From NCBI RefSeq assembly GCF_000429305.1, contig NZ_AUBP01000031.1, positions 1-64,000 on the forward strand: DNA of 64,000 nucleotides, written 5' to 3'. The translations under genes and the position numbers were made by a program. Origin of the DNA: Desulfovibrio inopinatus DSM 10711 (GTDB lineage: Bacteria; Desulfobacterota; Desulfovibrionia; Desulfovibrionales; Desulfovibrionaceae). Of the stretch, positions 9,341 to 17,613 are shown in pieces; within the stretch, counting starts at the first letter, position 1, and each line of letters opens with the position of its first letter. A model generated the notes under the pieces. That model was not told where the DNA came from. It did no database searches and saw nothing but the letters and a program-made list of their open reading frames with translations.

Positions 9341-10153
9341 ATGCCCCCAAAATTTTCAGACAAAAACCAACCTCCTTCCCCATTTCCACCGGAATGGGCG
9401 TGTGCCTGGGGGCAAGATCAATATGGCCTGTGGGCGGCGTTCGAGGTTTCTGGTGTGCGGCAAGTCATGCGTTGGATTCGCCCCGGTCGTTTTCTCATGG
9501 GATCGCCGAAAGGTGAGATTGGACGGGATGATGACGAAAGACAACATGAAGTCGTATTCACGTCCGGGTTTTGGTTGGCCGACACCGCATGTACCCAAGA
9601 ATTATGGAGGGCGGTCATGGGCAAGAATCCCAGTCATTTTACTCATGAGGCCGAGCTACCGGTGGAGAAAGTCAGTTGGGAAGACTGCCAGAAATTATTG
9701 CAACGCATCAACGGACTGTATTCGAGATTAGAGTTGCAATTGCCCACAGAAGCGCAGTGGGAATACGCGTGCAGAGCCGGTACAGAAACTCCTTTTTCTT
9801 TTGGGGAGAATATCACTCCGGATCAAGTGAATTATAAGGGTCACTCTCCATACCGTGATGGGAAAAAAGGGATATACCGTAAGAGAACCGTGCCGGTGAA
9901 GGCGCTACCATGTAATCCGTGGGGATTGTACCAGATGCACGGCAATGTGTGGGAATGGTGTGCTGACTGGTATGGCGAGTACCCAGAGAGCGTGACAACT
10001 GACCCCATTGGTCCTGATCGAGGCGAGAACCGTGTCATTCGTGGTGGGTCTTGGATCTTCTACGCCGGGGACGTTCGTTCTGCGTACCGCGGCAGGGGCG
10101 GGCCGGATAATCGCGACGACACCGTAGGCTTTCGTTTTTTTCGAGGTCACTAA
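9341..10153 (+). CDS. stand-alone formylglycine-enzyme/C-type lectin-fold protein; candidate DGR target
   Basis: 270 residues from ATG 9341 (AGGA eight bases upstream); a TTG nine codons earlier is less likely. From residue 26 on it is an ungapped paralogue of the C-terminus of the preceding gene (same offset of 1005 bases from 8411/9416 to the stop codons). Motifs: GRFLMGSPKGE, LPTEAQWEYACRAGTE, MHGNVWEWCADWYGEYPES, RVIRGGSW, TVGFRFF. Elsewhere in the repeat the two copies differ by ordinary mixed substitutions, including silent ones. In the last 40 codons they differ only at coding positions. No signal peptide. It probably acts as an alternative, variable recognition subunit for the MoxR system. 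Confidence 0.85.
   Translation: MPPKFSDKNQPPSPFPPEWACAWGQDQYGLWAAFEVSGVRQVMRWIRPGRFLMGSPKGEIGRDDDERQHEVVFTSGFWLADTACTQELWRAVMGKNPSHFTHEAELPVEKVSWEDCQKLLQRINGLYSRLELQLPTEAQWEYACRAGTETPFSFGENITPDQVNYKGHSPYRDGKKGIYRKRTVPVKALPCNPWGLYQMHGNVWEWCADWYGEYPESVTTDPIGPDRGENRVIRGGSWIFYAGDVRSAYRGRGGPDNRDDTVGFRFFRGH
10031..10147 (+). other. candidate DGR variable region 2 (VR2)
   Basis: Codons 240-278 of the stand-alone protein, aligned to VR1. Variable residues relative to VR1 include T/S, F/I, S/F, N/D, F/Y, Y/G, W/R, A/G, W/G, N/D, S/N and S/T. The constant 3' flank GTAGGCTTTCG followed by a T run is shared. A GC-rich tail with the CCGC-GGAT-GCGG hairpin follows at 10201-10212. Confidence 0.65.
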
Positions 10154-10336
10154 AGCCGCCGGAGGCGGGGGACAAAGGAATGAAGCCCCTGGCGGACCGT
10201 CCGCGGATGCGGCGGGCAAGCTCGGGGGCGTTTTGGGGGCATCTCAGATCCTTCTTTCGCCCTTGTCCTCAATCTTTGAAGAAGCGTTCCTCCCCCAAAC
10301 TTGTTCCCCCTCCGTTCTTCCGATACCATTCCTCGC

Positions 10337-10792
10337 ATGACCACCAAAAACAATACCGCGTATTGCGGCATCTATTGTCCGGATTGTTTGCATCTTCATA
10401 ATCAGTACAGCACGTTGGCCCGGCAGCTTGAGGAGCATCTTGTTGCTCTTGGGTTCGACAAATATGCGTCCATTGAAAGTCCGTTTGGGCAGGGTTTTCG
10501 GCATTGGCAGGAATTTGCTGACGTCTTGCATACGCTGGCGACGACGCAGTGTGAGCGTCCGTGTCGGTCGGGTGGGGGATGTTCGGGGAAGCCGTGTGCG
10601 ATTATGGAGTGTTGCTTGGACAAAGGCTTTGAGGGCTGTTGGGAATGCGATGGGCTTGATGACTGCGATAAATTTGATTTTTTATCGCCACGATGCGGGA
10701 GCATGCCGAAAGACAATCTACGCGAAATTCAGCAGCATGGTTTGGACGGATGGGAGTCGCGGCGGCATCCGTTTTATGTTTGGCAGAAATGA
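10337..10792 (+). CDS. DUF3795-type cysteine-rich protein
   Basis: About 151 residues from ATG 10337 (no clear ribosome site; an upstream TTG at 10301 is possible). It begins TTKNNTAYCGIYCPDC, the DUF3795 signature, and carries many further cysteines (CERPCRSGGGCSGKPC, CCLDKGFEGCWECDGLDDC). The pattern indicates zinc or iron-sulfur binding; the function of the family is not established. It begins about 180 bases after the lectin-fold gene, and no link to that system is evident. Confidence 0.75.
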   Translation: MTTKNNTAYCGIYCPDCLHLHNQYSTLARQLEEHLVALGFDKYASIESPFGQGFRHWQEFADVLHTLATTQCERPCRSGGGCSGKPCAIMECCLDKGFEGCWECDGLDDCDKFDFLSPRCGSMPKDNLREIQQHGLDGWESRRHPFYVWQK

Positions 10793-11242
10793 TATATTGT
10801 GTTGTGCCGAGATATTCTTGTGAGGTGCGTTCTGTCGGTGTGATCTCCATTGCTTTAATGATACTCTGGTATTAACTGGTGTATCATTATTGAGCAAATA
10901 TTGTGCATGAGAACGGTGGGTGTCTTTCCGTCTCTCGGCACACCATGTCATGACGATTTATGTATACTGTAGCGTTCAATGACGTGAACATGGGAAACAC
11001 CTCTTTGTATCTGGACGAATGGGCGACGAAACAGGCATAGAGACGAAAAGGAGGTGACAGGATTCGACGGTATCGTTCAGTTTTGTCCCCATTTTCAGAA
11101 GGAGTGCGTTTTGTTTGTGTCGTATGACTGACGAGTCAGTGCACAGAGGGGGAGACGAAAACTTCAAAATATGAAATAATGAAACGACGTTGTACTCTTT
11201 GTGAATTTGGCCATGCAATCAAGAGATGTAAGGAGATTGCAC
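10793..11242. other. gene-free stretch
   Basis: No convincing coding region. It contains a strong but orphan ribosome-site-like AAGGAGGTGA (11047-11056) with no suitable start codon after it. Probably promoter and leader for the binding-protein/diguanylate cyclase pair. Confidence 0.4.
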
Positions 11243-12148
11243 ATGATTCGTCGTATGAACGCTCAGTCTGGGAGCCGTGCTCTCATACCATTCTGGAAGA
11301 AGTTTCTGTTTGCCGTTGTCTGTCTGTGGATAACGATATTCCCATCACGCGCCTTCAGTAAAGAAACCATTCATTGGCTCCGATTTGATTATCCACCCAT
11401 GTATATCGTGGAAGGCGAGTACGCCGGCCAGGGATATATGGACAATATTCTCAATCTCCTCATTGCACACCTTCCGCAGTACGAGCATTCTGTTCGAGTC
11501 GCGAACCTCAGTCGCATCATGTCGGAAATGGAGCAGGGAAACGAGGTGTGTATCGCGTCCTTGTTTGTCAATGAAGAACGCAAACGATTGGGATGGATTT
11601 CCGAGGGGAACACGACGTTTCTTCCTCCTGTTCAGCTGGTGTTCAGGGCGGAAGACGCCGACAAGTTTGCCAAGTTCGGTTCTCCGGCCTCGCTGGAAGA
11701 AGTGATCAGAGATTAGTCTCTTATTTTGGGTGTCTCCGATCGTATGTCGTATGGCAAGGTCATTGATACCGTTGTTGCAGCGCACAATGGTCAACCGAAT
11801 GTGTTTTTGCGAAGTGGAGAAGACGTCGGCCTGGGACTGCACGAGATGCTGTTGAAAAAACGGATAGATTATACGGTGAATTATCCGTGGGCCGCCACGT
11901 TTACGGCGGGGCCGGAACATGCCGACACGTTGCGATTTCTGCCATTTATCGAGGCAGGGAAAAATCCGGTGCATCATGTGATTTGTACGAAAACTCCGCT
12001 GGGAAAGCAGGTTATCCAGGATGTAGAAGCGCTCCTGGTTGATCCGGATATCACGGTGCAACGCCGGGAATATATTGAGAAATGGCTGCCGAACGAAGGA
12101 AAAGACGAATTTCTCACGAAATTTAATGCTCATTTCGGTTTGCAATAG
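11243..12148 (+). pseudogene. periplasmic solute-binding protein (TIGR02285-like), interrupted by in-frame TAG
   Basis: Start ATG 11243 with AAGGAGA seven bases upstream. A membrane/signal segment (FWKKFLFAVVCLWITIF ... AFS) leads into a family-3-like binding protein (ETIHWLRFDYPPMYIVEGEY ... GYMDNIL). The frame is stopped by TAG at 11714-11716 but continues in the same frame as SLILGVSDRMSYGKVIDTVV to TAG 12148, with full family similarity on both sides. One base change would restore a gene of about 301 residues. It is read with the diguanylate cyclase that starts 11 bases later, so it probably was the ligand-sensing partner. Nonsense mutation is the simplest explanation; readthrough is possible but unsupported. 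Confidence 0.7.
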
Positions 12149-12158
12149 GGCAGATTGA

Positions 12159-13481
12159 ATGAGTCACGTCGCGCTTGTAAACAGCCTGGCTTATCGACAG
12201 GCTATGACTTGTGTCTGTGTCGCTTTTGTCATTGGGACATTGTTGAGCGCCACCCAGGTGCTCTTTGATTGGTTTCAAGAAAAAGATCGACTTGAAACGA
12301 ATATCATTCAAGTCATGCGAACGCTTGAAAAGCCGGCCTCGCAGGCGTTGTACACCGTAGACCGCTCTTTGGCGGGCATCGTGGTGGATGGGTTGATGGA
12401 ATACAAAACCGTCTATCGCGCAGCCTTGGTGGATGAATTCGGCGATGTCTATGCGGTCAAGGAAACCCTGCCTCCGGCCGGACTGTTGCGCGATGTTTTT
12501 ATGACGATTTCGGATGCCAACCCTGAATTCAGCATTACCCTCGAATATGGAGTCAAAAAACGCAACGTAGGGCATATGGATGTCTCGCTTGATATCTATA
12601 GCGAAATGTTCGATTTTTTTGAGCGTGCGCTCATGACGTTTTTTAGTGGCATGTTCAGAAATTTCGCCCTTGCACTCTGCCTTATTGCCGCATTCAACTT
12701 GACGCTGGTCAAACCCTTGAAACGTCTGATTGCCGACATCACCATGCTGAAGCCGGGAAGCGAACACCGACACGTGGGAATTCCCGAGCATCACGAAAAA
12801 ACAGAGTTGGGTATTCTTGCGGAAAATGCCAATCGCATTTTTTCTCTCTATGAAGAAAATGCCCAGTCTCTCCGTGCCGTGGAAAGAGAGCTGTTGAATC
12901 AAAAGAGTATGCTGGAAAAGACCGTTGAAGAGCGAACAACGGAATTGCGAGAAATCAACGAAAAATTGTCCTTGATGTCGCAAACCGATGCGCTCACCGG
13001 GCTGGCGAACCGGCGCTGCTTTGACAACACGCTGCAATCCGAATGGGCTCGTGCCCGTCGGACTGGGCAACCTTTGTCGTTGGCTATGATCGATGTGGAT
13101 CATTTCAAAGTGTTCAACGACACCTATGGACACCCGGAAGGAGATGCATGCCTTCAAACCGTTGCCCGTGTTCTGTCGGAGCAAATCAGGCGGTCCGGCG
13201 ATCTCGTCGCTCGGTATGGAGGCGAGGAATTCGCCCTGATTCTTCCCAGCACCAGTGAAGCCGACGCGATTCTCTTGGGAGAAAAAATTCGCAACACGAT
13301 AGAATCAATGGAAATACCCAATGTTCTCACGTCGTGGCACGTTCTCACCGTCAGCATTGGCGTTGCTGCTCTGAACGTAACAGGAGATCAAGATATCCAA
13401 GCGCTGCTTGAAGCCGCCGACCAGAGACTCTACGAGGCGAAACGTAAAGGGAGAAATTGTGTAGAGCCCGCTGCGGCCTGA
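12159..13481 (+). CDS. membrane diguanylate cyclase (GGEEF)
   Basis: 440 residues. A transmembrane helix (about 16-36) is followed by a periplasmic sensor of about 140 residues, a second helix (FFSGMFRNFALALCLIAAFNLTLV), a HAMP-like/coiled-coil stretch and a C-terminal GGDEF domain. The active-site loop is RYGGEEFALILP near residue 353. The inhibitory I-site RSGD lies five residues before it, so product inhibition by cyclic di-GMP is expected. It makes cyclic di-GMP from GTP at the cytoplasmic face. Its start lies 11 bases after the interrupted binding-protein gene, which suggests a sensory pair. Confidence 0.9.
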   Translation: MSHVALVNSLAYRQAMTCVCVAFVIGTLLSATQVLFDWFQEKDRLETNIIQVMRTLEKPASQALYTVDRSLAGIVVDGLMEYKTVYRAALVDEFGDVYAVKETLPPAGLLRDVFMTISDANPEFSITLEYGVKKRNVGHMDVSLDIYSEMFDFFERALMTFFSGMFRNFALALCLIAAFNLTLVKPLKRLIADITMLKPGSEHRHVGIPEHHEKTELGILAENANRIFSLYEENAQSLRAVERELLNQKSMLEKTVEERTTELREINEKLSLMSQTDALTGLANRRCFDNTLQSEWARARRTGQPLSLAMIDVDHFKVFNDTYGHPEGDACLQTVARVLSEQIRRSGDLVARYGGEEFALILPSTSEADAILLGEKIRNTIESMEIPNVLTSWHVLTVSIGVAALNVTGDQDIQALLEAADQRLYEAKRKGRNCVEPAAA

Positions 13482-13570
13482 AGTCGTGCATGTCGTGCTG
13501 TTCTTCCAATTTGGAATACACAGCGCAGCCCTTCTCGACTCATCCTAACCGTGAGAAGTTTTTGAAGATG

Positions 13571-13602
13571 CTCAAGAAACTTTTTTCAAAAAGTTTCTTG
13601 AG
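13571..13602. repeat. dispersed palindromic repeat, copy 1
   Basis: Perfect 15-bp inverted repeat, CTCAAGAAACTTTTT / AAAAAGTTTCTTGAG with loop TC. Immediately to its left (13553-13570) is AGAAGTTTTTGAAGATG, the reverse complement of a motif beside copy 2 at 45583-45664. Lies between converging genes, so it could also end transcription. Confidence 0.65.
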
Positions 13603-13657
13603 TAGTCGGAGGCGTTGCCCTCTCTTTACCGAAAAATACTCAAAATATAGACAAAGA

Positions 13658-13691
13658 ACGGGGTGAATCGAACAGACTCGATCCACCCCGT
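13658..13691. terminator. bidirectional terminator hairpin
   Basis: ACGGGGTGAATCGA and TCGATCCACCCCGT pair almost perfectly (one mismatch) around a six-base loop, between the converging cyclase and flavodoxin-like genes. Confidence 0.7.
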
Positions 13692-13717
13692 CGTATGCAA
13701 TCGAATACCGCGTGCTT

Positions 13718-14284
13718 CTATAAACAGAGCCCGCAAGCCAGTTCAATGGCGCGCTCCTGGGTGCCGTCCGGCAGTGCATCCGGCGTAGAGCATCCACCAA
13801 CAAACAGTTCAGCAGCCTTTTTTGTCAAAAGATATCCACTGAGACGATCAAACGCCGTGAACATGCCGTCGGCATTGTTTTCAAATTGTCCCCCGCCCGT
13901 GGCAAGCAGGGCAATGTTTTTGCCTTCCATGAGCGAAGCATGATTTGGCGTATGGTAGTTGACGACCAGTGAGTAGGTCCGGTCGATCAACGCTTTGAGC
14001 TGCGCCGTGAACCCCCAAAAATAGACCGGAGATGCAAACAGCACACAATCGGCTGCAATCATCTTCTCCATGATTTCAATGGCGTCATCGTTTTGGATAC
14101 AGCCAATCTCTTCAGCTTTTTCTCGACATTTGGCGCACCCGATACACCCGCCGATGGTCTTGCGCGTTACGTTGATACGCTCAACCGTATGGCCTTGTGA
14201 CTTCAATTCGTCTTCCACCCATCCAAGAATCGTCGCCGTATTGCTTTTGGGCCTGGCACTGCCCAAGAGTGTGAGAATGGTCAT
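13718..14284 (-). CDS. flavodoxin-fold NAD(P)H-dependent FMN reductase
   Basis: 188 residues beginning MTILTLLGSARPKSNTATIL, the FMN phosphate-binding loop (GSxRxxSNT) of the NADPH-dependent FMN reductase/flavodoxin-fold family. ASPVYFWGFTAQLKALIDRT is the second hallmark, contacting the flavin ring. A cysteine cluster (GGCIGCAKCREKAEEIGC, residues about 45-63) resembles iron-sulfur flavoproteins, so an added 4Fe-4S cluster is possible. A low-potential electron-transfer role in the cytoplasm is likely; partner unknown. Single gene, divergent from the unknown protein at 15134. Confidence 0.85.
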   Translation of the reverse strand: MTILTLLGSARPKSNTATILGWVEDELKSQGHTVERINVTRKTIGGCIGCAKCREKAEEIGCIQNDDAIEIMEKMIAADCVLFASPVYFWGFTAQLKALIDRTYSLVVNYHTPNHASLMEGKNIALLATGGGQFENNADGMFTAFDRLSGYLLTKKAAELFVGGCSTPDALPDGTQERAIELACGLCL

Positions 14285-15133
14285 GTGTTGTCTTCTCCAA
14301 ATTGTGTTTACTATACTGAGTGCTCGTGCGCGGACGAGGAGTTTAGACTGGGGCTTGGAAGATCACAAATGAATTTTTGTGCGGTGTTTGAACAGAGGGT
14401 GGGGAACGTGTTCGGCTTCGGTCTTGGAGGTGCCCGTCATTTGTAGGATAAGGTATTCTTATCCTGGCTATCCGCGCCGGACAAAATCAATCATTGAGAT
14501 GAATGAGCGCGCAGGGAAGCTGATCAGGTACTTTGTGCTCCTTTGAGCAGTGGCTGTGTCATGTCACTTCTAAGGTCGCGAAACGTCCCCCCTGAATTGA
14601 AGCATCTGTTTGGTGCATCCTGATTCCTTGAATTGAATGTGATATATTGCATTATAATATTTGATAGATAGTGTAGATATGTAGAGTTGTTTGTTTGTGT
14701 TTTCTGGTGTTGCATAAGAATATTCGTTGAGCAAAAAATAAAATTGTCGTATATTGAAAGAGGCGTATTCAGTTTTTCATGGAGCAAGGTTTGCTCGGCT
14801 GACTCGAAGACGCTCATCGCCGAAGAGTGTGTTGTGCTTGCCCTGCGCCTCTCCTGGGATGAATTGAAGAGAAAACGGCTTGAGTTTGTTGTCTATTCTC
14901 AAAAACATCACTGTTGGCGTAAAAAAAATCCAGGTGGATACTGCATAGATGTGGAAAACGTGATCGCAGCATTTACCTCTCTCAGTGCGAAAGCAAACGT
15001 ATTCTTCAATACAGCGAGCTTGGGGCAAACATACGGATTCGGAAAATTATAACCAAATTGAGCGATTTTTGACTGTTGTACTGGGTTTTCATAATTTAAT
15101 TCAATCATACTTCTCGTATAGAAGGATAAAGTC
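14285..15133. other. long gene-free stretch
   Basis: About 850 bases with no gene I can defend. A 121-codon open frame at 14687-15052 has no ribosome site and no family-like composition. A possible promoter for the following gene is TTGACT (15069-15074) with CATAAT (15090-15095), though the 15-base spacing is short. Confidence 0.4.
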
Positions 15134-16888
15134 ATGACAACGACTATCTCTTCTTCCGTCAACCACATTCTTACCAGCTCTTCTTCTCTGCAAACAGATT
15201 TCCAAGACGTTGAAAACGTTTCACAGCAAGATCAGAACAATACAAAAAGTTCTGAGGATACAGTTTCTATTTCAAAAAAAGGCCGTGCGCTTCAAACCAA
15301 AAGCACGGGATTGAAAAATACAAATGCAGTGGAACGATGGGCAAGACTCTTTGGGTTTGTCGAGGGAGAACATTCTTTAGATAATGGTGGTTCGCAGGTT
15401 ATATCAATAGAAGGAAGCGGGGTTGAAATACAAGAATATGATAAGGATGGAAGATTAGTAAAAAAAATACATGGCGCTTTAGATGGAGATAGAGCTGTTC
15501 TTGACACGGAGATTTATGGTCTTGATCGGAATATTTCACAGACAATACATGTCGAAGTCTCCGGTTTGCACGATGCATTGTATAGTGAAACAACGGCAAA
15601 AATTTCGAGAACGGTCTCCTGGTATGATGAGGCGGGAGAGGTCAGTCGACAAATGCGTGATTCCATAGAATTGGAAACAACGTACTCCAAACGAGCCGAA
15701 GGGGATCACACCAATGTAGCGTCGTCGTCAATAACGAAGTCAGCGTTGCAGATGGATTCTCTTTTTGATTTAGGAAAAGTAAAACAAAATGTAAGTCTTG
15801 AGGATTTATCTGGAACGATTACAAACGATACACAAAATGTTAACTATTCTGTGGAGATTCAAGATTATGTTAATGGACAATTGCGTCAAGAACTAAAAAT
15901 GGGGCAAGATCTGAGTTTTCATATAACAACGAATAGATCTTCAACGGCATATGAAGGCCAAGATCCGCATACATCATCTCAACACAGTTCTTCTTCAAGC
16001 AATTCTCATGCTTCATTAACAAACTATGATGAAGATGGAAAAATAGTGAGTTCGATGCGTTTTAATAATGGAGATGGCACACGTGAATCTCCATCAGACA
16101 TTGAAATATCGTTGTATGAAGATGGAGTTATTGCATATCACGGGAGTGGTTACTTTTCATCGTCAGAGAGTATCATGCAAGAAGCAAGTGATACTATGTC
16201 TTTCTTCCAAACGTTTCATATCGATCAAGAATCGTACGCAGACACGACGCCTCTCGCAGCATCAGAAATTTTATCCGGTATGGCGTATGAGGCATCAACA
16301 GAAGATACATTCTTTGAAGATACGCTAGGAAAAAATGTACTGAAATCAATCGAAAAGAAGGTTGATATGTTGAAATCTGTTGATGAAATAGCTTCAGAAG
16401 ATGCCATCTATGATTTTGCTTGGACTGAAGAAGGCTACAAAAATGGTGAACTTCTGTATCGTCAGGAAGATACAGCCTCTTCACGATTGGAATCCATCGA
16501 AGGAAGTCAAGGAACAAGTACCGGAGGAGACTATGATTTTACTGTTGGAGGAAGACTGACGAAAGAAGATAAAACCGTACTTTTACACGAGTCAAGTCAT
16601 CACTATGAGACATACGAGAACAATATTCTCAAGTCTGATGTGAAAATTACAGGAAGTGAATATGTAAAGGAAAATGAAGATGGTTCGTATGAACTTCGAT
16701 CAAAATTGCAGACTGAACGACGCGATGGCGTTTTGAATAGACAACACAACGACCAAGATGTGGCTGGACCTCTGGAAGAGGTGGACGGTTTATTTCACAA
16801 TGTCGAGGATGATATTTCTGGTCAACTTCAGGTGCTTTTGGATGGACTTACAAATACCATTACAAATCTTACATCCGTTAAAGAATGA
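15134..16888 (+). CDS. large hydrophilic protein with YD-like repeats, unknown function
   Basis: 584 residues, ribosome site AAGGATAAAG before ATG. No signal peptide or membrane helix. The N-terminus is rich in Ser/Thr and contains SEDTVSISKKGR, like the short DTVSIS motif seen at the N-terminus of some flagellar and surface-associated proteins of delta-proteobacteria. The body holds scattered repeats of the form Y-(D/N)-x-x-G-x-(L/V): EYDKDGRLVKKI, YDEAGEVSRQM, YVNGQLRQEL, YDEDGKIVSSM, YEDGVIAYH, YKNGELLYRQ. These resemble YD/MORN-type repeats of surface proteins. I do not recognise a family; export by a non-Sec route is conceivable. Confidence 0.7.
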   Translation: MTTTISSSVNHILTSSSSLQTDFQDVENVSQQDQNNTKSSEDTVSISKKGRALQTKSTGLKNTNAVERWARLFGFVEGEHSLDNGGSQVISIEGSGVEIQEYDKDGRLVKKIHGALDGDRAVLDTEIYGLDRNISQTIHVEVSGLHDALYSETTAKISRTVSWYDEAGEVSRQMRDSIELETTYSKRAEGDHTNVASSSITKSALQMDSLFDLGKVKQNVSLEDLSGTITNDTQNVNYSVEIQDYVNGQLRQELKMGQDLSFHITTNRSSTAYEGQDPHTSSQHSSSSSNSHASLTNYDEDGKIVSSMRFNNGDGTRESPSDIEISLYEDGVIAYHGSGYFSSSESIMQEASDTMSFFQTFHIDQESYADTTPLAASEILSGMAYEASTEDTFFEDTLGKNVLKSIEKKVDMLKSVDEIASEDAIYDFAWTEEGYKNGELLYRQEDTASSRLESIEGSQGTSTGGDYDFTVGGRLTKEDKTVLLHESSHHYETYENNILKSDVKITGSEYVKENEDGSYELRSKLQTERRDGVLNRQHNDQDVAGPLEEVDGLFHNVEDDISGQLQVLLDGLTNTITNLTSVKE

Positions 16889-17027
16889 TTGCTAAAAAAC
16901 GGAAACAAACCAAATATGATCTGTTGTGTTGTTGAAAAATGTTGACACAAAGCATACTCCCTATACTGAAATTGATCATAACTTGGGTTCTCTTCTAGAA
17001 TTCGCATTATAAAATTGATATTTCAAA

Positions 17028-17074
17028 CCACAACACACCGGCTGACTTCATACATGTCAGCCGGTGTGTTGTGG
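17028..17074. terminator. strong bidirectional terminator
   Basis: A perfect 19-bp stem (17028-17046 with 17056-17074) and a nine-base loop between converging genes at 16888 and 17110. Confidence 0.85.
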
Positions 17075-17109
17075 TGTTTCCAGTTATGCAGGCAATGTAT
17101 GCAAATGCA

Positions 17110-17568
17110 TTATTGTGTAGAACGAACACAACGGACGTAGAGTTGTGATGTTTTGTTGCTTGAGCTCAATCGGCCGTCATAAAAGTTGACAATGTAAGCC
17201 GACGAAACGTCGCCTCCATTTTTTCGTACGGTTGTACTTGACCAGTATGAGCTGTTTTTACCCTGAAAAAAGTAGTGTGCTGCCGGTGCCTCTCGTTCTT
17301 GGTTTACGAGTGAGGCAAGTTCTTTAATGTTGGGGAGTCTCCACGTGGATTCCCCCCCGAGCGTCAAGTTTTCGCAATAGTCGAGCGCTTCTTCCCAAGT
17401 CCGCTTGTATTCGTCGTTCGACTGCATCCACGTCAGTTGCGTTGTCGTGTCGACAACTTCATCGTCCATAAGCAGATATTCGGCATACGTTGTTGAGTGT
17501 ATTCCAAGTGCAAGGAAAAGGGTGAGACATGCCAACAGTCCAAAGTGTCGTTGAAATGAAGCCTTCAT
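17110..17568 (-). CDS. secreted DUF1566 (Lcl C-terminal) protein
   Basis: 152 residues: signal peptide ending about TTYAEY, then a single DUF1566/Lcl_C domain (VVDTTTQLTWMQSNDE, TWEEALDYCENLTLGG, TWRLPNIKELASLV, SSYWSSTTV, LYVRCVR). Such domains are found on extracellular adhesive or recognition proteins. The domain is homologous to the C-terminus of the neighbouring 946-residue protein, whose stop lies 45 bases upstream, so the two form an operon. The ribosome site is AAGGAATT. Confidence 0.85.
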   Translation of the reverse strand: MKASFQRHFGLLACLTLFLALGIHSTTYAEYLLMDDEVVDTTTQLTWMQSNDEYKRTWEEALDYCENLTLGGESTWRLPNIKELASLVNQEREAPAAHYFFQGKNSSYWSSTTVRKNGGDVSSAYIVNFYDGRLSSSNKTSQLYVRCVRSTQ

Positions 17569-17613
17569 TGTTGAATTCCTTGTATTGAATGCCGTGTGTT
17601 TGTTTTATTTATA

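Noticed and set aside
11726-12148. Independent gene for the second half of the binding protein
   Set aside because: Same frame and same domain as 11243-11716; it has no start signal of its own.
14687-15052. Open frame of 121 codons
   Set aside because: AT-rich, no ribosome site or family features; treated as noncoding.
17110-17568. DUF1566 domain as a further DGR target
   Set aside because: The two DUF1566 copies are too divergent and show no position-biased differences.
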